From assembly GCF_008365295.1 (NCBI RefSeq), contig NZ_CP043505.1, positions 1,488,001 through 1,552,000 of the forward strand: 64,000 nt of DNA. The letters are read 5' to 3'. A program made the position numbers and the translations under genes. Shown one piece after another: positions 26,230-34,624 of this stretch. The notes below the pieces were generated by a model. The model had not been told where the DNA came from. It saw only the letters and a list, made by a program, of their open reading frames with translations, and ran no database searches. Source of the stretch: Agromyces intestinalis. Lineage in GTDB: Bacteria; Actinomycetota; Actinomycetes; Actinomycetales; Microbacteriaceae. Position 1 is the first letter of the stretch. Each line of letters begins with the position of its first letter.

Positions 26230-27237
26230 TCAGCGCGGCGCCGGTGCCGTCGACGCCCGCACCACGAGCTCGGGGGCGAAGAGCACCTCGTCGCCGATGC
26301 GGCGGTCGCTCGACATCTGGCGCATGAGCAGCTCGATCACCATCTTGCCCATCGCCTCGATGGGTTGGCGCACCGTGGTGAGCGGGGGCTCGGTGCAATT
26401 CATGAGCGCCGAGTCGTCGTAGCCGATGACCGAGACGTCCTCGGGTACGCGCAATCCGGCGCGGCGCACCGCCCGCACGGCCCCGAGCGCCATCGGGTCG
26501 CTCGCGCATACGATGCCGGTCACTCCGGCCGCGAGCAGCTTCGTCGCCGCGGTCTGGCCCGACTCGAGCGAATAGAACGAGTGCACCACCCGGTCGTCGC
26601 CGAGCTCGATTCCGTGCCGCTCCGCCATGCGCAGCGCCGCTTCGTGCTTGCGCCGCGAGGGCATGTGGTCGCTCGGCCCGAGCAGGATGCCGATGCGCTC
26701 GTGGCCGAGCTGCACCAGGTGCCCGAAGGCCTGCTCCATCGACACGACGTCGTCGCACGAGACCGTCGCGAAACCGATCTCGTCGATGGGCGCACTGACG
26801 AGCACGGTCGGCAGCTTCAGCTCGCGCAGCCGCTCGTAGTGCTCGTGGCCGGCGTCCGCCTGCGTGTACGCGCCGCCCGCGAAGATCACGCCCGACACCT
26901 GCTGGTGCAGCAGCAGCTCGACGTAGTCCGACTCCGAGATGCCGCCGGCCGTCTGGATGCACAGCACCGGGGTGAAGCCGTTCTGCGCGAGCCCGCCGCC
27001 GATCGCCTCGGCGAGCGCGGGGAAGATCGGGTTCTGCAGCTCGGGCATCACCAGCCCGACCAGGCGGGCGCGTTCACCACGCAGCTTCGTGGGTCGTTCG
27101 TAGCCGAGCACGTCGAGCGCGGTGAGCACCGCTTCGCGGGTGGAGGCGGAGACCCCGGGCTTGCCGTTCAGCACGCGGCTGACCGTGGCCTCGCTGACTC
27201 CGACCTTCCGCGCGACATCCGCAAGTCGTCTCGACAT
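26230..27237 (-). CDS. LacI-family transcriptional regulator of the GH13-importer operon
   Basis: A 335-residue repressor. The first 55 residues form the LacI helix-turn-helix and hinge (LADVARKVGVSEATVSRVLNGKPGVS); a periplasmic-binding-protein-like effector domain follows (LVGLVMPELQNPIF, GVIFAGGAY, SVIGYDDS). It likely represses the downstream glucosidase/importer genes and responds to an alpha-glucoside. The ATG sits 7 bases after a minus-strand TACGAT box, suggesting a leaderless transcript. CTTGCG in its own promoter area hints at autoregulation. Confidence 0.9.
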   Translation of the reverse strand: MSRRLADVARKVGVSEATVSRVLNGKPGVSASTREAVLTALDVLGYERPTKLRGERARLVGLVMPELQNPIFPALAEAIGGGLAQNGFTPVLCIQTAGGISESDYVELLLHQQVSGVIFAGGAYTQADAGHEHYERLRELKLPTVLVSAPIDEIGFATVSCDDVVSMEQAFGHLVQLGHERIGILLGPSDHMPSRRKHEAALRMAERHGIELGDDRVVHSFYSLESGQTAATKLLAAGVTGIVCASDPMALGAVRAVRRAGLRVPEDVSVIGYDDSALMNCTEPPLTTVRQPIEAMGKMVIELLMRQMSSDRRIGDEVLFAPELVVRASTAPAPR

Positions 27238-27244
27238 GGCTGCA

Positions 27245-27250
27245 ATCGTA
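27245..27250 (-). promoter_or_regulatory. -10 box for leaderless LacI-family mRNA
   Basis: TACGAT on the minus strand is separated by 7 bases from the ATG at 27237, so transcription would start at or next to the A of ATG. No ribosome-binding site is present, which supports leaderless translation. Confidence 0.5.
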
Positions 27251-27333
27251 GGACGCTGGACGCAAGAACACGACAATCGGGCTCCGGGTACGGGCGCTCC
27301 CCCATGGCTGCGCCGTCGCGCATCGCGACGAAC

Positions 27334-27339
27334 TACGCT
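27334..27339 (+). promoter_or_regulatory. -10 box for leaderless mRNA of the 107-residue protein
   Basis: TACGCT lies exactly 6 bases before the ATG at 27346, and no ribosome-binding site is visible. Confidence 0.55.
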
Positions 27340-27345
27340 TCCTGC

Positions 27346-27669
27346 ATGGGCAAGCTCATCTACAACTCCTCCGCGCGCGAGCTCGAGATCGACGACCGCA
27401 CGCTCGCTCACTTGCGGGTGGCGATCCTGAACAAACTGCGCCGCTCCGAGAGCTTCGCCATGACCTGGGAGCACGGACTCGAGAACGGCAGCGGGCGCAC
27501 GACGATCTGGCTGCACGAGTCGATCCCGCTGCAGTTCGTGTTCAGCGGCAACCGCCAGCCGAAGCTGAATCGGCTCTGGGTCGAGCAGTTCCTGCTGACG
27601 GCCAACAGCACGGCGGGCCTGCACTGGGTGCCCGAGCCCGAGCAGCAGGAGGAGTTCGAGGGCGACTGA
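27346..27669 (+). CDS. Small protein of an actinobacterial family of unknown function (DUF7882-like), copy 1
   Basis: A 107-residue soluble protein, MGKLIYNSSARELEIDDRT at the start, with LAHLRVAILNKLRRSESFAMTW, GRTTIWLHESIPLQF and LLTANSTAGL. It is clearly paralogous to the protein at 30459-30860 (shared DRxLAHxxVAIxxKLRR, W/LWxHxSIPLxFVF and ANSTxG). I recall this family as DUF7882, sometimes mis-annotated as DNA ligase because it occurs near ligase genes; that label is from memory. No catalytic motif is seen. It is preceded by a leaderless-type promoter. Confidence 0.75.
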   Translation: MGKLIYNSSARELEIDDRTLAHLRVAILNKLRRSESFAMTWEHGLENGSGRTTIWLHESIPLQFVFSGNRQPKLNRLWVEQFLLTANSTAGLHWVPEPEQQEEFEGD

Positions 27670-27730
27670 ATCCTCGATCACGGATGCCGCGCACGAGCGC
27701 CGCGGCGGCATGAGGGCCTTGGCGGCATGA

Positions 27731-27762
27731 CGAAGGGGCGCCCCTGACGGGGCGCCCCTTCG
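27731..27762. terminator. Bidirectional hairpin terminator
   Basis: A 14-base perfect stem beginning CGAAGGGG with loop TGAC lies between the convergent stops of the 107-residue protein (plus) and the small membrane protein (minus). It has A-rich/T-rich edges in both directions. Confidence 0.8.
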
Positions 27763-27796
27763 AGCGTCTGCGCGGGTCGACGACCCTGGGCGGTGG

Positions 27797-27964
27797 TTAC
27801 ACCGCCTTCTTGCCGCCTGAGATGTAGCGCACGAGGAACACGATCGCAGCGATCACCAGCAGCGCGATGCCGACCCAGAGCAGGAAGTTCAGGGACTGCA
27901 CGAAACCGCCCGTGAAGAGCAGCACGATGGCGACGATGGCGATGATGGCGATGAGGATGTTCAT
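27797..27964 (-). CDS. Small hydrophobic membrane protein (55 residues)
   Basis: MNILIAIIAIVAIVLLFTGG begins a protein with two membrane helices, a central FVQSLNFLLWVGI stretch and a basic tail (RYISGGKKAV). AAGGAG lies eight bases before the ATG and codon use is normal, so it is a real gene. Comparable small two-helix proteins are common in Microbacteriaceae stress-related regions; function unknown. Confidence 0.75.
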   Translation of the reverse strand: MNILIAIIAIVAIVLLFTGGFVQSLNFLLWVGIALLVIAAIVFLVRYISGGKKAV

Positions 27965-28202
27965 GGCATTCTCCTTGGGAAGTCCCGGGCCGGGTTGAGC
28001 GGCGCGGGCCGGCCGCACGGGCCGGGCGGAGGGACGCGTTCAGCTCCCACGTCCTCGACGCTACGGAGGTCGGTGCCCCCGCGGATAGGCCTTGACCGCC
28101 ATGTGCGCGCGGTGCTAGCCGTGGGCGCGATCGCGCCGCGCGGGCATGGCATCCGTCGGGCCGGGTGCTGTCAACCCTTTGAGGGCAGCGGATGTCGGGG
28201 CC

Positions 28203-28208
28203 TACCGT
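28203..28208 (+). promoter_or_regulatory. -10 box of the SDR gene
   Basis: TACCGT places transcription start near 28216, giving a leader of about 19 bases containing AAGGAAGG before the ATG at 28235. Confidence 0.5.
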
Positions 28209-28234
28209 CGAGGGCATGGGAAGGAAGGTCTGCC

Positions 28235-29119
28235 ATGCACAATGACCACCTCATCGATCCCACCACGAAGCACACGACCGACCCGTTCCCGCGCCAGGAG
28301 CAGCGGCCTCCGGGCCTGACCGACCAGATGCATCCGCTGCCCGATCACGGCGAGCAGAGCTATCGAGGCGCGAACCGCCTGGTGGGGCGCAAGGCGCTCA
28401 TCACGGGCGGCGACTCCGGTATCGGTCGGGCAATCGCGATCGCGTTCGCACGCGAGGGCGCGGATGTCGCCATCTCGTACCTGCCCGAGGAGGACTCCGA
28501 CGCGGAGGAGACCGCCCGCTGGATCGAGGACGCCGGCCGGATGCCGCTCATGATGCCCGGCGACCTGCGCGACGAGTCGTTCTGCAACGACCTGATCGGG
28601 CGCGTGCGCTCGACGTTCGGCGGTCTCGACCTGCTCGTGCTGAACGCGGCCCACCAGCGCAACCGGGGCGGCATCGACGAGATCCCGACCGACGACTTCG
28701 AGACGGTCATGCGGGTGAACCTGTTCGCGCCGATCTTCCTGACCCGGGCGGCGGTGCCGCACCTGCGCGGCGGGTCCTCGATCATCACGACGACCTCCAT
28801 CCAGGGGTTCGACCCCTCGAGTTCGCTCGTCGACTACGCGATGACCAAGGCCGCGCTGGTCGCCTTCACGAAGGCGCTGGCCGAGGAGCTCGGGCCCCGA
28901 GGCATCCGGGTGAACGCGGTCGCGCCGGGCCCGATCTGGACGCCGCTGATCCCGGCGACCGGGTGGCCCGACAAACTGCCCGAGTTCGGGCACAACACTC
29001 CGCTGGGTCGGGCGGGACAGCCCGCCGAACTCGCGGGCGCCTACGTCTACCTCGCGTCGGATGACGCGTCGTACGTGTCGGGCGCGATCCTGCCGGTCAC
29101 GGGCGGGCGTCCGCTCTGA
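28235..29119 (+). CDS. SDR-family oxidoreductase (YghA/general stress protein 39-like)
   Basis: A 294-residue NAD(P)-dependent dehydrogenase. About 50 residues precede the Rossmann motif ([27 protein letters not shown]), which is the extended form seen in the YghA/GSP39 group. NAAH, the Ser of TTTSIQGF, and [16 protein letters not shown] with Tyr-x3-Lys complete the catalytic set. PVTGGRPL closes the fold. Homologues are stress-induced and reduce aldehydes or ketones; the substrate is unknown. The start is set by AAGGAAGG. It opens a plus-strand run with the next two genes. Confidence 0.9.
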   Translation: MHNDHLIDPTTKHTTDPFPRQEQRPPGLTDQMHPLPDHGEQSYRGANRLVGRKALITGGDSGIGRAIAIAFAREGADVAISYLPEEDSDAEETARWIEDAGRMPLMMPGDLRDESFCNDLIGRVRSTFGGLDLLVLNAAHQRNRGGIDEIPTDDFETVMRVNLFAPIFLTRAAVPHLRGGSSIITTTSIQGFDPSSSLVDYAMTKAALVAFTKALAEELGPRGIRVNAVAPGPIWTPLIPATGWPDKLPEFGHNTPLGRAGQPAELAGAYVYLASDDASYVSGAILPVTGGRPL

Positions 29120-29160
29120 AGAGCGACGTCACCACGACGGCGAGCACGAAGGAGGACACC

Positions 29161-29427
29161 ATGCCAGGTTCACGCAACCGTTCGCTGAAGGATCCCGAGC
29201 TCTACGAGAAGCTCCGCGACGAGGGCGACTCGAAGGAGAAGGCGGCGCGCATCTCGAACGCTGCCGCCGCGAGGGGGCGCAGCGCCGTCGGCCGCAAGGG
29301 CGGCAAGTCGGGCGACTACGAGGATTGGACCGTCGACCAGCTGAAGAAACGCGCGAAGGAGCTCGGCTTGACGGGCTACAGCTCGAAGCGCAAGTCCGAG
29401 CTGATCAGCGCACTGCGCAACCACTGA
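29161..29427 (+). CDS. Small basic Rho-N/SAP-like DNA-binding protein
   Basis: An 88-residue basic protein. The N-terminal half ([36 protein letters not shown]) resembles a conserved actinobacterial stress-protein motif. The C-terminal third ([33 protein letters not shown]) is a Rho-termination-factor N-terminal/SAP-type helix-extended loop-helix, a nucleic-acid-binding fold. GAAGGAGG lies six bases before the ATG. It ends one base before the topoisomerase start, so the two are probably co-translated and may act together on DNA. Confidence 0.8.
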   Translation: MPGSRNRSLKDPELYEKLRDEGDSKEKAARISNAAAARGRSAVGRKGGKSGDYEDWTVDQLKKRAKELGLTGYSSKRKSELISALRNH

Positions 29428-29428
29428 G

Positions 29429-30436
29429 GTGGTGCGCCTCCGCCGGGTCGAGCCGTACGCCTCGCCGGGCTACCGCAGGGTGCGGCGCGGCGCCGGGTTC
29501 GCATATGTGCACGCCGACGGCGGGCTGGCCGGTCGCGCCGAGCGGGCGCGCATCGCCGAGCTGGCGGTACCGCCGGCGTGGACCGAGGTGTGGATCTCGG
29601 ATGCCCCGAACGCGCACCTGCTGGCGGTCGGAGTCGATGCGGCAGGGCGGCGCCAGTACCTCTACCACCCCGCGTGGCGCGAGCGGCAGGATCTCGAGAA
29701 GTTCGAGCGGATGACTCGCCTCGCGCTCGCCCTCCCGGCGGCGCGCCGCACGGTGACACGCGACCTCTCGCTCGACGAACTGCCGCGCGAGCGTGCGCTG
29801 GCCGCGGCGTTCCGCACGCTCGACCTCGGCGGGATCCGCATCGGATCGGAGGAATCGCTCGCCGAGGCGCGCAGCCGCGGGCTCACGACCCTGCTGGTGC
29901 GCAATGCCGCGGTCGACGGCGAGCACGTCGAGCTGCGGTTCCGCGCGAAGGGCGGCATCGCCCAGCGCGTGCAGCTCGCCGACGCCCCGCTCGCGGCCTA
30001 CGTGGAGCGGTCGGGCGAGCGTTCGCCCGCCTCGCGGCTGTACGCGTGGCGCGTCGAGACGGCCAGGCGGGCGCGCGCACTCGGCGCGGCCGACGTGAAC
30101 GACGACATCCGCATGCGCACGGGCGGAGACTTCACGGCGAAGGACTTCCGCACGCTGCGGGGCACGATCGTGGCCGCGCAGCAGCTCGCCGAGCTCGGCA
30201 CCGCGGGCACCGGGCGGGCCCGGGCGGCCGCGGTGCGCGAGGCGATCGTCGCGGCCGCCACGGCGCTCGGCAACACGCCGGCGATCGCGAAGGCGAGCTA
30301 CGTGGACCCGCGCATCGTCACGGCCTATGAACAGGGCCGCGTGCTGTCGGGGCGCCGTGCGCCCGAGCGGGCGCTGCTCGACCTGCTCGCGGTCGACCCC
30401 GCGCCGGTCGAGACGGAGTCCGCCCGCGGAGGCTGA
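29429..30436 (+). CDS. DNA topoisomerase IB (poxvirus/eukaryote-like type)
   Basis: A 335-residue enzyme. The N-terminal domain has [25 protein letters not shown] and AAGRRQYLYHPAWRERQDLEKF. The catalytic domain has GLTTLLVRNA (Arg158), the Lys-containing hairpin RAKGG (Lys174), TAKDFRTLRGT and the active-site tyrosine region KASYVDPRIV (Tyr291). It relaxes supercoils through a 3'-phosphotyrosyl intermediate without ATP. The usual RH in the first motif is RN here, a possible change of a supporting residue. Bacterial topoisomerase IB genes are patchily distributed, and this copy sits beside the NHEJ genes. The GTG start follows the preceding stop almost directly. Confidence 0.9.
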   Translation: MVRLRRVEPYASPGYRRVRRGAGFAYVHADGGLAGRAERARIAELAVPPAWTEVWISDAPNAHLLAVGVDAAGRRQYLYHPAWRERQDLEKFERMTRLALALPAARRTVTRDLSLDELPRERALAAAFRTLDLGGIRIGSEESLAEARSRGLTTLLVRNAAVDGEHVELRFRAKGGIAQRVQLADAPLAAYVERSGERSPASRLYAWRVETARRARALGAADVNDDIRMRTGGDFTAKDFRTLRGTIVAAQQLAELGTAGTGRARAAAVREAIVAAATALGNTPAIAKASYVDPRIVTAYEQGRVLSGRRAPERALLDLLAVDPAPVETESARGG

Positions 30437-30458
30437 GCCCGATGGATGCAGCCGCGTC

Positions 30459-30860
30459 CTACGCGCTGGCCGCCGGGTCGACGGCGACCAGGCCCACGGG
30501 GGTGTCGGGCGCGCCGGTCGACAGCACCGGCTGGGTCTCGACAGCCGGGATCGGCTCGGTGTCGATGTGCTGCTCGATGAGCTGGATGCCGCCGGTGGAG
30601 TTCGCCGACCGCATCAGGTCTTCGATCCACTCCCGGCTCAGCTCGGGTGTCTCGGGCGTGTCGAACACGAATCGCAGCGGGATGGACTGGTGGATCCACA
30701 GTGTGCTGCGGCCACGCGGCTGGTCTTCGGGGTGCCGCCACGAGAGCGTGAAGGCTTCCCCCCGGCGGAGCTTGGTGACGATGGCGACCTTGACATGCGC
30801 CAGCGCCCGATCTTCGATACCGATCGGGGTGCCGGAATCGCCGTAGTAGAGGGTACCCAT
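30459..30860 (-). CDS. Small protein of unknown function (DUF7882-like), copy 2, with C-terminal extension
   Basis: A 133-residue paralogue of the protein at 27346-27669 (MGTLYYGDSGTPIGIEDRALAHVKVAIVTKLRR, TLWIHQSIPLRFVF, ANSTGG). It carries an extra 30-residue Pro/Thr/Val-rich tail that looks disordered. It is convergent with the topoisomerase gene and lies just downstream of ligD on the same strand. A TACGAT box lies 6 bases before its ATG with no ribosome-binding site, the same leaderless plan as copy 1. Confidence 0.75.
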   Translation of the reverse strand: MGTLYYGDSGTPIGIEDRALAHVKVAIVTKLRRGEAFTLSWRHPEDQPRGRSTLWIHQSIPLRFVFDTPETPELSREWIEDLMRSANSTGGIQLIEQHIDTEPIPAVETQPVLSTGAPDTPVGLVAVDPAASA

Positions 30861-30866
30861 ATGCGA

Positions 30867-30872
30867 ATCGTA
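30867..30872 (-). promoter_or_regulatory. -10 box for leaderless mRNA of the 133-residue protein
   Basis: TACGAT on the minus strand lies 6 bases before the ATG at 30860. This means the gene need not depend on ligD read-through. Confidence 0.5.
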
Positions 30873-30961
30873 CCCCCGCGACATCCGAACATCTGTCCCC
30901 GATTCGAAAGCGGACGACTGCGGTGTGGTTCGATCACCTCTTCCCGCCCGTTCGGGGGGGG

Positions 30962-33397
30962 TCAGGCCTCGCGCACGACGTCGCCGGGCGACTTGTCGGG
31001 CCGCAGACCCCGCCAGCGCGGATGCCTCGCCACCCCGGTACTCGTCCACTCGCCGAACTCGAGCTCGCCGACGAGCCGCGGTTCGACCCATTGCGCGTCG
31101 GAGGCGTCGGCTGCGGGCACCTCGACGAAGGGCGAGACATCCGTCTCGATCTCGCGCAGCGCCTGGAGCAGGGCGCGACCCTGCCGCTCGCCGATGCCGC
31201 TGCCGACCCTGCCGGCGTACTCGAGCCGGCCGTCGGCACCGGGAATGCCGACCAGCAGCGAGCGGATCAGCCCCGTGCGGGAGCCGACGCCGCGCCGGTA
31301 CCCGCCGACGACGACCTCCTGCGTGCGGCTGAGCTTCAGCTTCACCCAGTCGGGGCTGCGCACGCCCGGGCGGTACCGCGACCCGAGCCGTTTCGCGACG
31401 ACGCCCTCGTACCCGCGACGCTCGGCCCCTTCGAGCGCCTCGGCGGGGGTTCCTTCGGCGAGCGGCGGCACCTCGACGGGCAGCTCGGTTCCCGGCCGCA
31501 GCAACCTCTCGAGACGGACGCGGCGCTGCTCATAGGGCTCGTCGATGGTCGGCACACCCGCGACGTCGAGCACGTCGAAGAGCAGGAGGCGCACCGGCAC
31601 GGACGCCGCGAGCCCGGCGATCTCGCGAGGGTCGACGAGGTTCATGCGGGGCTGCATGAGCTCGAAGCTCGGCCGCCCCTGCTCGTCGAGGGCGACGAGC
31701 TCGCCGTCGACGACCGCGTCGGCACGCAGTGCGCTCGCGAGCCCGGCGAGCTCGGGGTAGCGCGCGGTCTCGTCGCGGCCGCTGCGACTCGTGAGGCGCA
31801 CGACACCGTCGTCGACGCGGGCGAGCACGCGGATGCCGTCCCATTTCCACTCGAGCGCCCAGTCCTCGCCGCCGACGAGCCCCGCCGTGCCCGGCGTCGC
31901 GAGCATCGGCCGCAGATTGCTTCTCTCCGGAGCCGCTGTGCTCGTCTCAGGAGCCGCACCTGAATCGCGTGCCGACGTTCCTGAGGAGTGCGTCGCCGGG
32001 GCCGAGGCATCCGCTCGCTGGTCCTTCATGCGGTGCAGCAGCCAGTTCGACTTCTCGCCGTCGCCGTTCGTGCGGATGAGCGCCACCCGCACCGAACCGA
32101 GCGGGCCTCCCGGCCGACCCGTCAGCGTCGCGATGATCTCGTCGTCGCGCCACTTCTCGACCGAGTAGGTGCCGGTGTCCCAGATGGTCATCGAGCCCGC
32201 CCCGTACTCCCCCTTCGGAATACTGCCTTCGAACGTCAGGTACTCGATCGGGTGGTCTTCGGTCTGCACCGCGAGATGGTTCACTCCGGATGTCTCGGGC
32301 ACGCCCTTGGGCACCGCCCAGCTGCGCAGCACGCCGTCGCGTTCGAGCCGCAGGTCGTGGTGGTCGGCCCGTGCGTGGTGATCCTGGATGACGAACCTGG
32401 GGGTTCCGTCGGCCGGCACGGCCCATGCCGATGCGGGCATGGGTTCGGGCGTGGCATCCGCGCTGCGCATCGAGAGGTACGCGGCGAGCGGGCCGGCGCC
32501 GCTCGCACGTGAGATCGGCGCGAAGGGGTCGACACCGTCGGCCAGCCGGGCGAGCACCTCGGTCCACTCGAGGTGGCGCAGGTCGGGGTCGGCGAGCTCG
32601 TCCCACGTGCGCGGCGCCGCGACGGTCGGCCGGAAGCGCCCGCGCAGCGAATACGGCGCGATGGTGGTCTTGTTGGCGTTGTTCTGACTCCAGTCGATGA
32701 GCACCCGGCCGGTGCGCAGCGTCTTGCGCATGCTCGACACGATGAGGTCGGGGTGGTCGGCCTCGAGCGCGCGGGCGAGCTCGTGCGCGACCTCCGACGC
32801 CTGCTGCGAGGTCTGCGACCCGTCGAGCGCCGCATAGAGGTGGATGCCCTTGCTGCCGCTGGTCACCGGGATCGGGTCGAGCCCGATGGGCTGCAGGATG
32901 TCTCGCACGAGCCGCGCCACCTCGGCGCACTCGACCAAACCCATGCCCTCGCCCGGATCGAGGTCGAACACCAACCGGTCGGGGTGGCCCGCCGACCCGT
33001 CGGGCAGGAACCGCCACTGCGGCACGTGCACCTCGAGCGACGCCTGCTGGGCGAGCCACACCAGCGTCGCCCGGTCGTCGGCGATCGGGTAGTCCTTCGG
33101 CCCGTCGGAGTGGCGGATCGTGCCGCGGCGCACCCACTCGGGTGCGTGCTCGGCGAGGTTCTTCTCGAAGAAGACCTCCCCCGGGGCATCCGCCGTTCCG
33201 ACCCCGTGCACCCAGCGCTTGCGCGTCACCGGCCGCCCCGCGACCACCGGAACCATGGCCGGCGCGACCTCGGCGTAGTACGACACCACCTCGCCCTTGG
33301 TCATGCCCGTGGACGGATACATGACCTTGCCGAGGTTCGTGAGGCGAAGCATCCGCCCATCGACCTCGACCGTCTGGCGTTCCTCCCCGGCAGCCAT
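30962..33397 (-). CDS. ligD: Multifunctional ATP-dependent DNA ligase LigD (polymerase-phosphoesterase-ligase)
   Basis: An 811-residue NHEJ enzyme with domain order POL-PE-LIG, as in Mycobacterium. POL (about 10-290): RLVFDLDPGEG with metal Asp145/Asp147, TSGSKGIHLY, and VLIDW with Asp235. PE (about 330-460): HHARADHHDLRLE, SWAVPKG, EDHPIEYLTFEGSIPKGEYG. A Ser/Ala/Thr-rich linker leads to LIG (about 495-811): adenylated Lys518 in EWKWDG, VDGELVAL, and EGVVAKRLGSRY with WVKLK. It fills, trims and seals broken ends with Ku, which is encoded divergently 198 bases away. The ATG is chosen because the N-terminal POL motif starts soon after. A long upstream extension of the same frame crosses the Ku gene and is not real. 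Confidence 0.95.
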   Translation of the reverse strand: MAAGEERQTVEVDGRMLRLTNLGKVMYPSTGMTKGEVVSYYAEVAPAMVPVVAGRPVTRKRWVHGVGTADAPGEVFFEKNLAEHAPEWVRRGTIRHSDGPKDYPIADDRATLVWLAQQASLEVHVPQWRFLPDGSAGHPDRLVFDLDPGEGMGLVECAEVARLVRDILQPIGLDPIPVTSGSKGIHLYAALDGSQTSQQASEVAHELARALEADHPDLIVSSMRKTLRTGRVLIDWSQNNANKTTIAPYSLRGRFRPTVAAPRTWDELADPDLRHLEWTEVLARLADGVDPFAPISRASGAGPLAAYLSMRSADATPEPMPASAWAVPADGTPRFVIQDHHARADHHDLRLERDGVLRSWAVPKGVPETSGVNHLAVQTEDHPIEYLTFEGSIPKGEYGAGSMTIWDTGTYSVEKWRDDEIIATLTGRPGGPLGSVRVALIRTNGDGEKSNWLLHRMKDQRADASAPATHSSGTSARDSGAAPETSTAAPERSNLRPMLATPGTAGLVGGEDWALEWKWDGIRVLARVDDGVVRLTSRSGRDETARYPELAGLASALRADAVVDGELVALDEQGRPSFELMQPRMNLVDPREIAGLAASVPVRLLLFDVLDVAGVPTIDEPYEQRRVRLERLLRPGTELPVEVPPLAEGTPAEALEGAERRGYEGVVAKRLGSRYRPGVRSPDWVKLKLSRTQEVVVGGYRRGVGSRTGLIRSLLVGIPGADGRLEYAGRVGSGIGERQGRALLQALREIETDVSPFVEVPAADASDAQWVEPRLVGELEFGEWTSTGVARHPRWRGLRPDKSPGDVVREA

Positions 33398-33595
33398 GCG
33401 CCCATCCTCGCACCCGCACCCGCCCCGCCGCGCCCGGCCATCACGTGCGCCGTTCGGGCTTCCCCTCGGCGCGTCGTCCTCCCGGAGCTCGAATCGCCGC
33501 GCGACACACCTCCGTACCTGAGTTGCGTACCGGGGCGGGCGGGCGGCGGGCCGCAAGGGGTTTCGGAGCGGCGCGCCGAGGTGTGTACTGGGTGG
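33398..33595. promoter_or_regulatory. Shared ligD-ku divergent promoter region
   Basis: A 198-base intergenic stretch. On the minus strand GAGGAT lies 6 bases before the ligD ATG; on the plus strand TGTACT lies 6 bases before the ku ATG. Neither start has a ribosome-binding site, so both may be leaderless. ACACACCTC (33504) and GAGGTGTGT (33578) form a widely spaced inverted pair. No known damage-response box was recognised. Confidence 0.45.
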
Positions 33596-34555
33596 ATGCG
33601 AGCCGTCTGGAAGGGGGCGGTCACATTCGGCCTCGTCAATGTGCCCGTCAAGCTGTACAGCGCCACCGAAGATCATGACGTGAGCCTGCATCAGGTGCAC
33701 GCCGCCGACGGCGGACGCATCCGGTACCAGCGCGTGTGCGAGATCGACGGCGAGGTCGTCGCCTACCAGGACATCGACAAGGCCTACGACGACGGCGAGC
33801 GCACCGTCGTCATCACCGACCAGGATCTGAAGCAGCTGCCCGCCGAGCGCAGCCGCGAGATCGAGGTCGTCGAGTTCGTGCCGACCGCGCAGATCGACCC
33901 GATCATGTTCGACCGCAGCTACTACCTCGAACCCGACTCGGCGTCGTCGAAGGCGTACGTGCTGCTGCGCGAGACGCTCGAGTCGACCGACCGAACCGCG
34001 ATCGTGCGGATGGCCCTGCGGCAGAAGACCCGGCTCGCGGCGCTGCGCGTGCACGGCGACGTGCTCATGGTGCAGACGTTGCTCTGGAGCGACGAGGTGC
34101 GCGCCGCCGAGTTCCCGGCCCTCGACGAGAAGGTCAAGATCTCGGACAACGAGCTGAAACTCTCGAAGCAGTTGGTCGAGAGCCTGGTCTCCGACTTCGA
34201 TCCGACGCAGTACGTCGACGAGTACCAGCAGGAACTGCGCACCCTCATTCAGGCGAAGCTCGAGCAGGGCGACGCGATCGACACGGCCGCGACGTTCGGC
34301 GAGCGGCCCGAGGAGGGCGGCGCCGAGGTCATCGACCTGATGGAGGCGCTGCGGCGCTCGATCGCCGCGAAGCGCGGCGGCAGCGGCGGTGCGGCCGGCG
34401 AGGAGGGCGGCGCCGAGGATGAGGGCGCGCAACCGAAGCGCTCGGCGACGAAGAAGAAGACCTCGACCTCGTCGAAGTCCTCGAAGCGATCGGATGCCGC
34501 GGGCGAGCCCGCGCCGAAGCGCAAGCCCGCGGCGAAGAAGAAGGCCGCGTCCTAG
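33596..34555 (+). CDS. ku: Ku homodimer protein of non-homologous end joining
   Basis: A 319-residue bacterial Ku. It begins MRAVWKGAVTFGLVNVPVKLYSAT, the hallmark start, then shows RYQRVCEIDGEVV, EVVEFVPTAQIDPIMFDRSYYLEP and LRQKTRLAALRVHGD of the beta-barrel DNA ring. A C-terminal region of about 60 residues is rich in Lys/Ala/Ser (KRSATKKKTSTSSKS, KPAAKKKAAS), a basic tail that in other actinobacteria helps Ku slide on DNA and bind ends. It recruits LigD, which is encoded next door. The ATG is fixed by the conserved N-terminus. Confidence 0.95.
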   Translation: MRAVWKGAVTFGLVNVPVKLYSATEDHDVSLHQVHAADGGRIRYQRVCEIDGEVVAYQDIDKAYDDGERTVVITDQDLKQLPAERSREIEVVEFVPTAQIDPIMFDRSYYLEPDSASSKAYVLLRETLESTDRTAIVRMALRQKTRLAALRVHGDVLMVQTLLWSDEVRAAEFPALDEKVKISDNELKLSKQLVESLVSDFDPTQYVDEYQQELRTLIQAKLEQGDAIDTAATFGERPEEGGAEVIDLMEALRRSIAAKRGGSGGAAGEEGGAEDEGAQPKRSATKKKTSTSSKSSKRSDAAGEPAPKRKPAAKKKAAS

Positions 34556-34579
34556 GACGCGGCCCGCTTCGCCGTGACC

Positions 34580-34605
34580 GGGCGGCAGGCGGCACCACGC
34601 CGCCC
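34580..34605. terminator. Weak hairpin after ku
   Basis: GGGCGGC pairs with GCCGCCC around a 12-base GC-rich loop between the convergent ku and lipoprotein genes. Short stem, no U-tract. Confidence 0.4.
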
Positions 34606-34624
34606 GCCACCCGCCGACGGTGCG

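Noticed and set aside
25788..26327. Frame with a Pro-Cys repeat (PCPCPC)
   Set aside because: Produced by the CCCCTG tandem repeat in a regulatory gap; no start signal and poor codon use around it.
27346..27669. Calling the small protein an ATP-dependent DNA ligase
   Set aside because: 107 residues with no KxDG motif; the association with ligase genes is by neighbourhood only.
33504..33586. ACACACCTC/GAGGTGTGT pair as a damage-response operator
   Set aside because: Arms are 65 bases apart and match no known LexA or RecA-NDp motif; kept only as a note in the ligD-ku region.
30962..34432. LigD frame extended upstream to 1156 codons
   Set aside because: The extra part is antisense to ku; LigD's conserved POL domain begins right after 33397.
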